The notes under the pieces: model-generated
What the model saw: only the letters and a program-made list of their open reading frames with translations
The model's database searches: none
Told to the model about the DNA's origin: nothing
Program-made: the position numbers and the translations under genes
In this document: in pieces, positions 11,801-22,420 of the stretch
Numbering within the stretch: position 1 is the stretch's first letter
Layout of the letters: the number at the start of each line of letters is the position of its first letter
Source of the DNA: Yamagishiella unicocca
Taxonomy: Eukaryota > Chlorophyta > Chlorophyceae > Chlamydomonadales > Volvocaceae
Reading direction: 5' to 3'
DNA: 64,000 nucleotides
NCBI GenBank assembly: GCA_003116995.1
Contig: BDSL01000039.1
Span: 434,001-498,000, forward strand

Positions 11801-14800
11801 ACGCGCGCGAATGAGACAGCAGTGAAGGTACCACACAGACTCCACGAAGTCCTGGCAACATTTAGCATTCCGTGGGACCCTGTAACCTTGGTTTACCAAT
11901 GACCTGCGGATCATTGATATGTTACAGTGTCCTCAAGCCCGGGCGAGCCGGGGGGCCCTACCGAGACCTCACCGTACGAGAAGCCAGCGCCTGCAGCCAA
12001 CAGGCGCCCCAAGAGGCACAGGGAGAACAGGAGACCCCACCTCGCCCCAAGAGGCGGGGCCTCGAAAAAGACGGACCCAGGCACACAGAGGCCAGTGTCA
12101 CCAGCGCAAGCTGTCGTCTGCGATCATCAGGAGTCTCCCGCTGCGCAAACCCACGGCCACACCTCCACACCCGCAACCCGGCTCAACTGTTCCCAGCAAT
12201 TTTCAACCATATATAAAACCCACCTCTGCTTGAAACCTTATATCGCCCCCACCCGCCATCTGCTCACCGTCAGGGCATGGAGCCAGTCACCCGCACCTAC
12301 AACACGTTGATGATTGCCTGCAACAGCAGCAATCAGTGGCACGAGGCGCTGGGCGTGTACAACCAAATGCTAGCGGCGGGGCATGCGCCCAACACCACGA
12401 CGTACAACGCGCTCATCACGGCTTACAGCAAGGCCGGTCGACTGGAGAAGGTCATGGAGACGCTGAGGGAGATGGTGGGTGCTGGATTCACTGCGGCGCG
12501 TCGTGTGAAATGATGGCTCTGGTCAACCTTCCTGCTCCCACTCCGCTGTCGACTGTCACCGTTGTCTGCTTGGCGCCTCATACCTGATGTGGTTTCATAT
12601 TCCGTGGCACATCTACAATGCCCGCGTATGCAGCGACCCGCTGCCGCTCGACACGACGACATCCGCTTTCCGCGGCCAGCGTTTCCTTACCCGCTGTGCT
12701 GAACATTCCTCCTCACCCCGGTTCAATTCCTGCGCCCTGCAACCGCAGGAGGCCGCCGGCTGCGAGCGCACCGTCATCACCTACTCGGCGCTCATCTCGG
12801 CCTGCGAGCGCGACGGCCAGTGGGAGCTGGCGCTGCAGATGTTCGGTCAGATGCTGCGAGAGGGATGCATGCCCAACATCATCACGTACAACTCGCTCAT
12901 CACGGCACTGGCCGCCGGGGCGCAGTGGGAGCGCGCCGCGGACGTGTTCCTGCAGCTGCAGCGCCAGGTGCGTGGGCGAAGTGGAGGGGAGGGCGAAGTG
13001 GAGGGGAGGGCGAAGTGGAGGGGAGGGCGAAGTGGAGGGGAGGGCGAAGTGGAGGGGAGGGCGAAGTGGAGGGGAGGGCGAAGTGGAGGGGAGGGCGAAG
13101 TGGAGGGGAGGGGCGAGGTGAGGGGCTTGCAGTGACTGGTGCAACGCCAGGTGGGACCAGGTCGGATGTGGGGAGAGGTGGGGGTTGGACAACCCCTTGC
13201 CTTCTATGGAGACGACCGACGGCCGAGTCGTAGCTCTCGCAGGAAGCTGGGGAAGCTAGGGTTGGGTAGCGCAGCGGACTGCCAAACGTGTGGCGGGGTG
13301 GGTTGATGGACGGGGACGTTCGGCGCTTGCGGTGACGCCGCACGCACACCAACGTGCGCCACCACCGCCACCACTGCCACCGCCACCATCACCACCACCA
13401 CCACCACCAGCGCCACCGCCACCAGCGCCACCGCCACCACCACCTTCTTCCAACTGCGGCCGGCCTCCTCCCACCAAGTCTGAACGAGTGTACCAAGCCT
13501 TTCCTGCACGGGTCTATTTCTCTCAAGTGCCGACCTCCGGGTTTCCTCTGCATCACCCACCCCCTTCCCTCCTATGGACCGGGGTTTCCTCTGCATCACC
13601 CACCCCCCTCTTCCTCGTCGATTATACTCATCTCCTGGCTGGTGCCGACCTACGGGTTTCCTCTCATGTCCTCCCCCCCCCAATTGCCGTACGTGCATGC
13701 AGGGCTGCGAACCCGACGTGGTGACGTATACGGCGCTCATAAACGCGTACGAGAAGGGCGGCCAGTGGCGCAGGGCGCTGCAGGTGCGTGTTTGCCGGAG
13801 TGCGGGTGTTTGCCGGAGTGCGGATGTTTGCCGGAGTGCGGGACGGGCGGCAGGCTCTGTTGTCGTACGGCATATTGCACGTTGTGCCTGAGCGGTCATT
13901 GCCGGCAGTGATTTGGTGAGGGACGGACGCCCTGGTCACCTTTGGTCTCCGCCTGGCCTTGTCTTATCGGCCATGCTATTAACGCAGACTCGTCCAAACG
14001 ACCAAACGCGATACATTTGCCGGCGAACGCAACCCCTTAATTTCCTCTCCTCCACGAACGCCCGCTCAATTACCACCCGCTCAATTACCAGGCCTTCGAC
14101 CGAATGCTCCACCAAGGCTGCCGCACCGATCACGTCGTGTACGCCGCTATCGTCGACGCTCTGTGGGACAGCGGCACAGCGGGGGCCCAGGCGCGCGCCG
14201 CCCGCATCTACCGCGCTGCCATCGCCACCGGCTCCATTAAGCCTGTGGCCACGACGCCGGGGGGGCCGTCGGCGGCCTCCGCCGCGACCGGGATGGGTGC
14301 CGCCGCCAGCGCCGTCTACTCCGCCGCCGGCGTCGGCGGCGGCAGTGGGGACCTGCAGGAGCTGCACCTCGCAGCGTTGGCCACCGGAGCGGCGGTGGTG
14401 GCGTTCCTGTCGTTCCTGGCCGACCAGAGGTACGGCGGCATACGGGGGACGGGCGGGCGGGGGGTAAGGGATAAGCCGCGAATCCACGGCCGACAAACCA
14501 AGGGCGGGCGGGCGGGGGAGGGCGGGGTGGGGCGGTGGTGATACGATGGCGGCGGTCCCGAGGGCTGGTAGTTGGTGGCGCATCTACCGAGTTCCGTAGG
14601 CTTAGCGACCAGGAACAACGCTGCTGAGGATGAGGATGAGGGTGATGACGTGGAGGGGTGTTAGGACGGGATGCAATGAGGGAAGAGTCGTGGTGCAGCC
14701 TACCGCTGCACGAAACCAGGAGCCTTGCGGTCCCCAATTGTCATGAGCCGCGTCCCAGGGTTGTAGCATCCATCAAAGCAGCAAAGCCCTGGCGTTTAAT

Positions 14801-17361
14801 AATCCGCCTCGCCCCACTGTTCCACCTGCCCACTGTTCCACCTGCCCACTGTTCCACCTGCCCACTGTTCCACTTGCCCGCCTCACCACCTGCCCACCGC
14901 CCACCTGCCCACCCCACCACTGCCGCTCCAGGGAGCGCGCCATCGAGTTGGGCCCGGACAGCGCCCTGCCGCCTCGTGTCATCCTGCGGTTCGCACGCTC
15001 CCGAGGCGGCCGCGACGGCGGACCGGCGCTGCCGCTGCGCGACGCGCTGCAGAACTGGCTGCAGACCCGCGGGTCGCCCTTCAAGCTCGTGCAGGACAGC
15101 GTCGCGGCCGTTTCTCTGCGTCTCGAGGCGGCCGGGTCCGACCTGGGAGCGTGGCTGCTGCTCGACACGGTCGCGCTGGCGCTGGTGCCGTACGGCCGCC
15201 ACGTCAGCGGAGCGGCGGGTGACGGCGCTGTTGATCCCGTGATGGCCGCTCTGGACGGCGCGGAGGAGGAGAACAGCAAGGACTCGGCCCTCGAGGTGCG
15301 CCTGCCGTAGGCGCTGGTGCGGGCGGGGGCGAGGGAGGGGGGAGGTGTGTTCGTGTGGGGGGGCACGATAGGCTTCCTCAGCAGACGGCCTTCCGCGCTC
15401 GACGCCCTCATGACCCTTCCTTATCCTCACCCACCTCCCCGGCCCTCCTCACCCACCTCATTTGCCCTCCTCACCCACCCCCTCGGCCCTCCTCACCCCC
15501 CCCTCATCCGTGCCCCCCATCTCTCGTACGCAGTCCGCCTGCCGCAACGCGTTTGAGGAGATCCGCCGCTTCGAAACCACGCACTGCCTGTCGGTCGCCA
15601 CCATGGGCGCATCCTACCTCACCCGCCGGCATGAGCTGGCGGCCAACCTTCTGCAAGTTGCAGCGGCGCTGCAGCTGCCCTTTGACCTGGCTCACGACGC
15701 CGTCCTCCTCCTGGACCGCGTCATGTCTGCTGCGCCTCAGCTGCGAGAGGATCTGCTCGTGATGGCATCCGTGACGGCGCTGCGGGTCCTCGCGGTGGGC
15801 CAGACGGCACAGGGCGGCGGCGGCGGGGTACCGACCCGCGGGTCGGCGCAGGCGGAGGCGGAGCTGGACTCTCGGCTGGTGCAGGTGGGTGATGTCGGGT
15901 GCTGCGGCGGCGGTTGACTGTAGGATGTCTGCGTGTGTGTGCGGGGTCCGCTGGCGTCACGAGGGGGGCCGGCAGGTGCTGCTGGGGGCTTGCGGGTGTC
16001 GGCAGGTGCTGCTGGAGGCTTGCAGGTGTTGTGCTGCTAGAGGCTTGCGGGCGCACCTTTGCGGGACCTCGCCCGCATTTGCGTGGTGCTCCTGCCATGT
16101 TTGCTGCCATGGTCCTTGCTCCAGCCCACCCATGACCGCGCCGCCTTGAGCCGCTTACGCTGGCAGCTGACTCCAAGCCATCAGCTGAATTCCTCACCGC
16201 CCCGTCACCGCCCCTCCGTCCTCACCGCCCCCACGCGCCCAGGTGACCGGCCTGCCCACGCTGGGCTTCCAGTCCATGGAGATGAACATCCACAGCGCGT
16301 TGCTTGGCGACACGGCTGCCATCTCGGCGCTCCGCTGCCTGCGCCTCTACATGCGCCGCCTGGGTGTCGGCGTCGAGGCCTTCGCGGCCGAGGAGATGCA
16401 GGTGGGGGCGGCTGCTGGGGCTGCGGCTGCGGTTGGGGCTGCGGTCGGGGCTGCGGCTGGGGGTGCTGTCCAGGGACATACGACTCCTGTACGACTCCTG
16501 CCTTCGTCCCCTCAAGGCTGGCGAGGTCCCGCTGGCGCAGGCGGAGCCGTGACCGGGGCGGCGACCGCTGGGTTGTACGGCGCCGCCTTGAGTGCACCCA
16601 GCACCCAGCAAACGGAACGCCCAACGGCGTCACCAGCCGCTCCAGGGGGGCTCGCTGCCTGGCGGTCAAGCTTTGTGCGACCCGTGACCCCAGACGCTGT
16701 GTTCTGGGTCAGCACATTGCACCACGTGTCTTATTGTGTACGTCACACACACACGCACGCACACACACACGCACGCACGCACCTCCCCCACCTCCCCCCC
16801 CACCACCTCCGAACCTCATTGCGGGCCTGCCCCACAGGACCACGCCGGCCCAAGCCTCCAGGGCCTTATGGACCAGACGCTCCTTGACCCGGAGTTTCTC
16901 AACTACCGCCCTTCGGCCACCGCCGCCGCCGCCCTGTACTGCCACCGCCTGCGCCGAGGGGACACGCCGCCGTGGCCGGCAGCCGTCGCCGCGCTCACTG
17001 GGTATGCCGACTTGGAGCACCCGGAGCTCGCGGCGGCTGTGGGTGCCGTACAGAGGTGCGCGGGGTGCGCGTTCTAGGCGGGCTCACGGCAAGGGTAGTG
17101 TACGATCGTACGGCATGTGACTTGTCTGCCCGAGGTAGGGCCCTCGCTTGCTGAGTCCCACGGTCCCGCGGGGTGCCTTTCATCATCGAGCACGGTAGGA
17201 CTGTCTGACACCTGTCGCCCCGCTCGCGGCTCGCGGCGGCTCCTCGTCGCGCCGCCAGGCTGATCATGGAGCTCTCCACAGCGGGCCTGCGAAGCGCCGC
17301 ATCGTCCGCTGCTGCCACTACCGCGGCGGCGCAGGTAGCAGCGCTACTCGGCGGCAACTGA
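8883..17361 (+). CDS. PPR-SmR-cyclin protein (PPR-cyclin), 1099 residues
   Basis: Exons: 8883-10058, 10981-11070, 12274-12474, 12749-12967, 13703-13783, 14092-14429, 14932-15295, 15534-15884, 16243-16401, 16838-17055, 17259-17361 (TGA). All donors are GT and acceptors AG with matching phases. Residues 1-175 are Gln-rich and about 205-246 form an RGG/Gly-rich tract. From about 324 to 640 lie eight or nine 35-residue PPR motifs (for example TYNTLIDAYGKTGQWAEAL), the P-type helical repeats that bind organellar RNA. Residues about 676-790 resemble an SmR domain, but the DLHG signature reads ELHL and the later Gly/His loop is not evident. Residues about 845-1070 fit a cyclin fold (AVLLLDRVMSAAPQLREDLL, LMDQTLLDPEFLNYRPS). 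Green algal PPR-cyclins with this order are known. Expected role: organellar RNA metabolism; no transit peptide is obvious, so the start could lie in a further upstream exon. Confidence 0.88.
11928..12130 (+). repeat. Dispersed repeat copy inside intron 2 of the PPR-cyclin gene
   Basis: Opens TGTCCTCAAGCCCGGGCGAG and continues with CCTACCGAGACC, GCAGCCAACAGGCGCCCCAA and GAGGCACAGGG, matching the family at 3.4-6.4 kb. It shows that the repeat also enters introns. Confidence 0.6.
12974..13109. repeat. 17-bp minisatellite, 8 copies, intron 4 of the PPR-cyclin gene
   Basis: Eight perfect copies of GGGCGAAGTGGAGGGGA begin a few bases after the splice donor at 12968. The perfect identity means recent expansion or ongoing conversion. 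Confidence 0.95.
14814..14877. repeat. 16-bp tandem repeat, 4 copies, end of PPR-cyclin intron 6
   Basis: Four copies of CCACTGTTCCACCTGC form a pyrimidine-rich tract about 55 bp before the splice acceptor at 14931. Confidence 0.85.
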
Positions 17362-17486
17362 TGGCCGCCAGCGGCTGCCGGCGTCGCCGACAGAGTCGTA
17401 CCTGGCGTGCCGGTGGCGGCGGTTCGCGGCGGCGGCGCTCCCCGGCGGGGCCAGTGGGGACGAAACACGCCCCGCGAGGTCGGCGC

Positions 17487-17704
17487 CGGAAGGTCGTGAC
17501 GCTGGAAGGTCGTGACGCTGGAAGGTCGTGACGCCGGAAGGTCGTGACGCCGGAAGGTCGTGACGCCGGAAGGTCGTGACGCCGGAAGGTCGTGACGCCG
17601 GAAGGTCGTGACGCCGGAAGGTCGTGACGCCGGAAGGTCGTGACGCCGGAAGGTCGTGACGCCGGAAGGTCGTGACGCCGGAAGGTCGTGACGCCGGAAG
17701 GTCG
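17487..17704. repeat. 16-bp minisatellite, about 13 copies
   Basis: Unit GGTCGTGACGCCGGAA. The first two copies carry GCTGG instead of GCCGG; the rest are identical. It starts about 125 bp after the PPR-cyclin stop, so it is probably transcribed in the 3' UTR. Confidence 0.93.
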
Positions 17705-18190
17705 CATCGCCGCCGACGCCGGCGAGTCAATACTGTGCTCTTGTGTAGCCGTCGAGCTGCTTGCGAGACTGTCCGAGGACGCACGAGGCGAAAGGGGTGT
17801 GTGTACGGCACCCCTGCCATGCCGAGTGTACGGCACCCATTCAGGGGGAGACTCTGCGCTGTGCCTGGGCGCCCTCTTCCCATGCCACCACGAGGTGCAG
17901 CGGGGGACCAGAGTAATATGTGTGTATGTGTACGTGTGTGTGCGGGGGGTGCAAGCTTTCGTACGGCGCGTGCTGACGCGATTTTGAGGCAAAACGTCCT
18001 AGGCGAATAAAGGCGCGCGTGGTTATTGGTTAGGGAGTTACTGGGTGGGGCGCGGCGGCCGGGTGCAGGAGCTGACCGAAAGTACGACAGGCGTCGAGGA
18101 AGCTGCGGCTGGCCCCCTAGCGCGCAATGATGATGCAAAAGGACGAGGAGGGGGCTTCATGTCGTTTGGTTCGTCGGATTGTATTGGGCG

Positions 18191-18195
18191 TGTAA
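18191..18195 (+). promoter_or_regulatory. Possible polyadenylation signal of the PPR-cyclin gene
   Basis: TGTAA is the chlamydomonad polyadenylation motif. This is the first one I found downstream of the stop, about 830 nt away. Confidence 0.3.
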
Positions 18196-21100
18196 GAGGC
18201 TGAAGAGAGCGGTGCGGGTGACCTCGAGCTAAGCTGCAACTGCGAAGGATGAGATAGCCGCACCTAATGGCATTCATCATCACCGTCGTGTTTTGCCCTC
18301 TCCCCACCCTTAGAACTGCGATGATAAGCAGTGCGGTCAACATCCTCTTTTCCCTTGTGTACTGCTGCGCTGCCGGAGATGCCTGCACGCCCTCCCTGAT
18401 GCGGAGTTCAAGAGACCCGCGTGGACGCAAGAAACGCGTGGGCTGGAGGGTTACGATCTGGTACGATCTGGTACGATCTGGCGGAACCCGTTGGACCGGG
18501 TGCTGTGGCGCGGTGATGGTGCCGGGTGCTAGCCGAGGGCGACCTGGTCTGCAAAGGCGTCGTTGGTGCTTGGGACGCCGTTGGTTGTTGGGAGTTGGCC
18601 GGCCTCATCTCGTCCGGCAATAACGTACGGTGGGGTGCATGAAGGCCTTGCAAACCACGGCTGGGGGCGGGTTGAGGTGCGGTTAATTGGGGGTTGGAGT
18701 TTGCTGGGGATGCAGCATCCCCTCCGGGTTGGGTTTTGGAGTTCCTGTTGTGAGGTAGCTGCGGCCGTGACGTGAGGCCTGGGTGCCCGGAATAGATGCG
18801 GGCGCGAGGTTTGACGAGCGGGACGTCGGTTACTGCAGCGCGGCATGAAACGGGGGCTGACCCCCGCCGTGTGTACCTCTCGCGCTGTGCCACTAGGCAG
18901 CTGATATCGGGGCTGTCCACAGGCTCTTCGCTTTGCAGCAGCCTCGCTTTGGCGTCAAGAATAGGATTACTACATCAGCGGGGTGTATGTTTCGAGTCCC
19001 AATTATTTCGAGAATCTTTATGCGGTTGACAGTTTCGGCGCCTGGAACTGCAGTTGCCGCCTTCTTGGGGACTGTTGTGATGGATTGTGGGCTTGGTCTG
19101 GCGGCTGGGCCCCTCAACAAGGTGGCGGCGCTTGTTGCGGCGGTCGCAAGGTGGCGGCGCTTGTTGCGGCGGTCGCCTGTCCTGACCTCAAGCTTGAGTC
19201 GGAGCAGCAGGCCGGCGCAGGGCCTCTCAACCACACTCACGAGCGCTGCGGCTGCGCGCCATATGTTCCCATCGTGTGGGGTGAAGGGATCGCGAACTGT
19301 ACTTTTGTGCTTATATGAAAAACGCATGCCATTTATGCCTACACATCCCCACTGATATGCTTTTATTACAACGGTTGCCCTGGTGCGTCTGAACTGCTAT
19401 AGCAGCAGGAAGCAAAACGGCTGTCGTACGGATGCGCGGCGCGCGCTTAGCTGCTTGGGTAGGCTGCTTGATGTTTTTTTCCACGCGGGAATGCATGCCT
19501 TCCTTATAATACCCCTATGCGGGGCCGTATCGCTTGCACATTCAAGTTCCTTGTTCGGACTGTGCAAATGGCCCCGTGGGGACGCCCCCTTCGAGGCCGC
19601 AGTTGCGTTGCAGCGGTGCCTGAAGGGGCCAATAACGCGTTTTTCCTTGGGCTTTGGTCACAGTGGTGCGGCTAGTAGTGGAGCTGGAAGGCAAGGCTGA
19701 GACTGTGACGGCGCCTCGAACTTCAGTTTTGATCTCCCGGGCGCCCAAGGTGACGGAAGCGTGGGTGTCTTGGGCTGTCGAAGCCAAAGCGGCACACGTA
19801 GGTTCGTTGGCCGGAGGCGCAGGTGCTTGAGGTCAGGAGCCGCATCTCGATGCCCGGCAGGATCCTTTCCGCAGCTGGCAGCTTCGCGCCTTGGACGCTG
19901 ATGGTCGCAGGAGTTGGCTAATACAGTGACTCAGGATCCATGCGGCGGTGGTGTATATTGCGTGCTTGCGTAGGTTGTGTAATTTTTGGCCGGGGGTAGA
20001 CGCCGGCAAGCGGGTGGCAGCAGGTGGTGGCTTTGCCCGGGCCCCGCAACACTCCCGCGACAGTGCTCTCTGGCATCGACCCCGGGCGCCACTGCCGCCA
20101 ACGCTGGGCGTCCCGAGGGATGGTGGCAGGAGCCGTGTGGGGAGCGGCGGCGGGTTGTGCGTGCCGGGCAGCGCTCGGGTGTCGGGAAGTTGTGCTCCAG
20201 GGAAGGAGCCTGTGGCGGCGCCGTACATCGGGCCGCACTCCAGGGCGGGGCCGGCCAGGCACCGCGCCGCGGCACGTTGATCGTGTCCCACGCCCCCGCC
20301 GCGAAGCCCTCGCCGGGCTCGGGCTTCGGCTGCCGCCGCGGCACCGCGCGTCTGCCTCCGCACGACAGGGCTTTGGTAGGTTTTGTTTCGTATGAAACGG
20401 GTGCGTAGTAGTATGGGCCGGTCGATATTCGTCTGCGATGCATGGGGACTAAGACACATGCCGCCCCGTTACGGTAGGGGGGATAGCGGATGATTCGGCT
20501 TGGGGAGGGAGGGAGTGGCTGGTTAGGGCTCTGGTGCGTGCTGCGGCGCCCAGCCTGGGATGCCGCGCCGCACCGGCCTGCTGTGCCTCGTGACAACGGG
20601 CGCTGGCTGGCAGTATATAACCGTAAAAACGCACGCTGGTGGCGGCCCTTGTACTTACGCATGCTTCAGAGGATGGCTGGTCCTGGCTTCACGAGCCGGA
20701 GCGACCTGTCTTTGGTAGTAGTAATTGTTGCTGTTGGTGTTCGGGGCCTTGCTTATTGCGCGGCTGGAGGCACAGGCATCGGCCGCCGGGAGCAGGTCAG
20801 GCGGGCGGGCTCATGGCCCGCCCCAGGCGCCTTAACCCTGTTGATGTGTGTCGCACTCTGTGCGCATTTTGTTGATTAGAACCAAAGTGGGAAGCCCCCC
20901 CACTTGATCCTTAGCTAGTAAGGCTTTCGTGCGCCTGCCCGCGCAGAGGAGCGAGCGGGCGGGAGGCCGGGGACGGGGCCGTTAGTTGGCTTGTGTTGAA
21001 AGGGAGTCTTATTGTGACAGCCAGTCCGCCGTTTGCGCGCGTCGGCGCTGTTGGAGGTGCGGGGCCGCTAGGAAACGGCGGCGTCCGCTCCTAGGCGCCA

Positions 21101-22317
21101 GGCGAGGCAGCACCGAGGGGAGGGGCTAGATCAATTCCACACAGCTTCATGGCGGGTCCTCGTTTGCATGTATGTTTCGTCAGACATGTTGGGAGGCACT
21201 GCCCGACAGCTGAGTGCTGCGCGTCGCCCGCCTGGTGGGGAGGCGCGCGGGCACCGGCAGGCCGGCCGTAACGTTGCGATCCATTGTAATCGCCTGCGCC
21301 ACCTGCCTGCGCCCCCCATCCCAGGCTTCCCAGCGGTTTGAATCTTGCTTCGCAAAAGCAGGGTCGGGGGCAGAGAAGAGCCTGTGAATCGACTCTGGAG
21401 AGGATGCGTTTCCAGTTTAGGGCGGAGCCGGGGTAGCTGGGCGGGATTAGAGAGGAAACCAGTGGTCCAGACTAGAATTCGACTGAAGGAATCGAGACAA
21501 GGGTGAGACGCACGCCGGGTGGTGGGGATGGCGAGAAACTGGGAAAGAGTCCAAAGGAAGGGAGCCCCGTGCCAGGAGGGTGTCAACGTCATTGTCGACA
21601 CGGCACAAGGACCGCGACGTGGAATGTAAAGAGATATTATATTAGACGATACGTTATCCTGCATCGCCTTCGGTGCCTGTCGTCTATGGGTCTATACGCA
21701 TATCTATGAGGGAGGACGTCGGAAGGTAGGTAAGTTGGGATCGATAGCGGATTGATCAATCGCAGTCTTACGAAACCCTTCATTTCATCTTTTACGAGAA
21801 GAAGGAAAGGAGTTACCATTGCATGCCAGTGGAAAAGCGTCATAGATATTTCTTGGCGGACATTTCAACAAGCATCGGATTCCCTACTAGAGCACACGCG
21901 AGTAATGAATTCTCCATGCAATTAGGATTGCACGGTATGGAAGCATCAAACGACAGTTTTTGGATATACTTGCTGGGATACTAGAATGTTACACACGCTT
22001 GCTAGATAAATCCCACAAGATGGATAATAGCGCCATCTTTCAATTATGAAATCCTGATTTCTCTTCGAGCGTTCCAACTACCCAAACCGGACGAGCCCGC
22101 GCACGTTGCTGGACACCACACTCACCTAGCAAGCCGAAGACATACGTTCATGCCCAGATTGCATATATGACACCGTCAAGGAGGTACCGGGGCACACAAA
22201 ATGAAATGAGTGGTTGACTCCAGGGAGCCTTGACGAACAAGGATTCTATTTGGCAATCTCATTGCGCTCCTCTCAGGAAAGCAATAGAACAGTAATTTAG
22301 ACTATACGAAGTGGTAA

Positions 22318-22331
22318 TATTTAAATATAGT
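22318..22331 (+). promoter_or_regulatory. TATA-like sequence upstream of the 417-residue unknown gene
   Basis: AATATTTAAATATA lies about 90-100 bp before the ATG at 22421. A start site about 30 bp downstream would give a 5' UTR of about 65 nt. Confidence 0.35.
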
Positions 22332-22420
22332 CTGCTGTCATCCAGGACTGCGGCCTCATCCTTTGCCCATCTTGGTCCGCTTGCTCCAGTTGCTCCAGCT
22401 AGGGGGAAGAGCTGGCGCTA

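Larger units (their letters stand above)
17362..22420. other. Spacer and probable 3' UTR after the PPR-cyclin gene
   Basis: Holds the 16-bp minisatellite, a TGTAA at 18191-18195 that could end the PPR-cyclin transcript, and a direct duplication at about 19121-19180. A GC-rich stretch at 19700-20400 is open in several frames on both strands, but no frame shows a domain and I could not join exons. The last 500 bp before 22420 are AT-richer and probably contain the promoter of the next gene. Confidence 0.5.

Noticed and set aside
13204..13911. Overlapping frames on both strands rich in Gly, His or Pro
   Set aside because: They come from a (CCACCG)n-type intronic microsatellite between PPR exons 4 and 5.
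19833..20662. Minus-strand frames of 208 and 243 codons
   Set aside because: Low-complexity Arg/Pro/Ala composition, open in several frames at once, no domain and no consistent exon structure.
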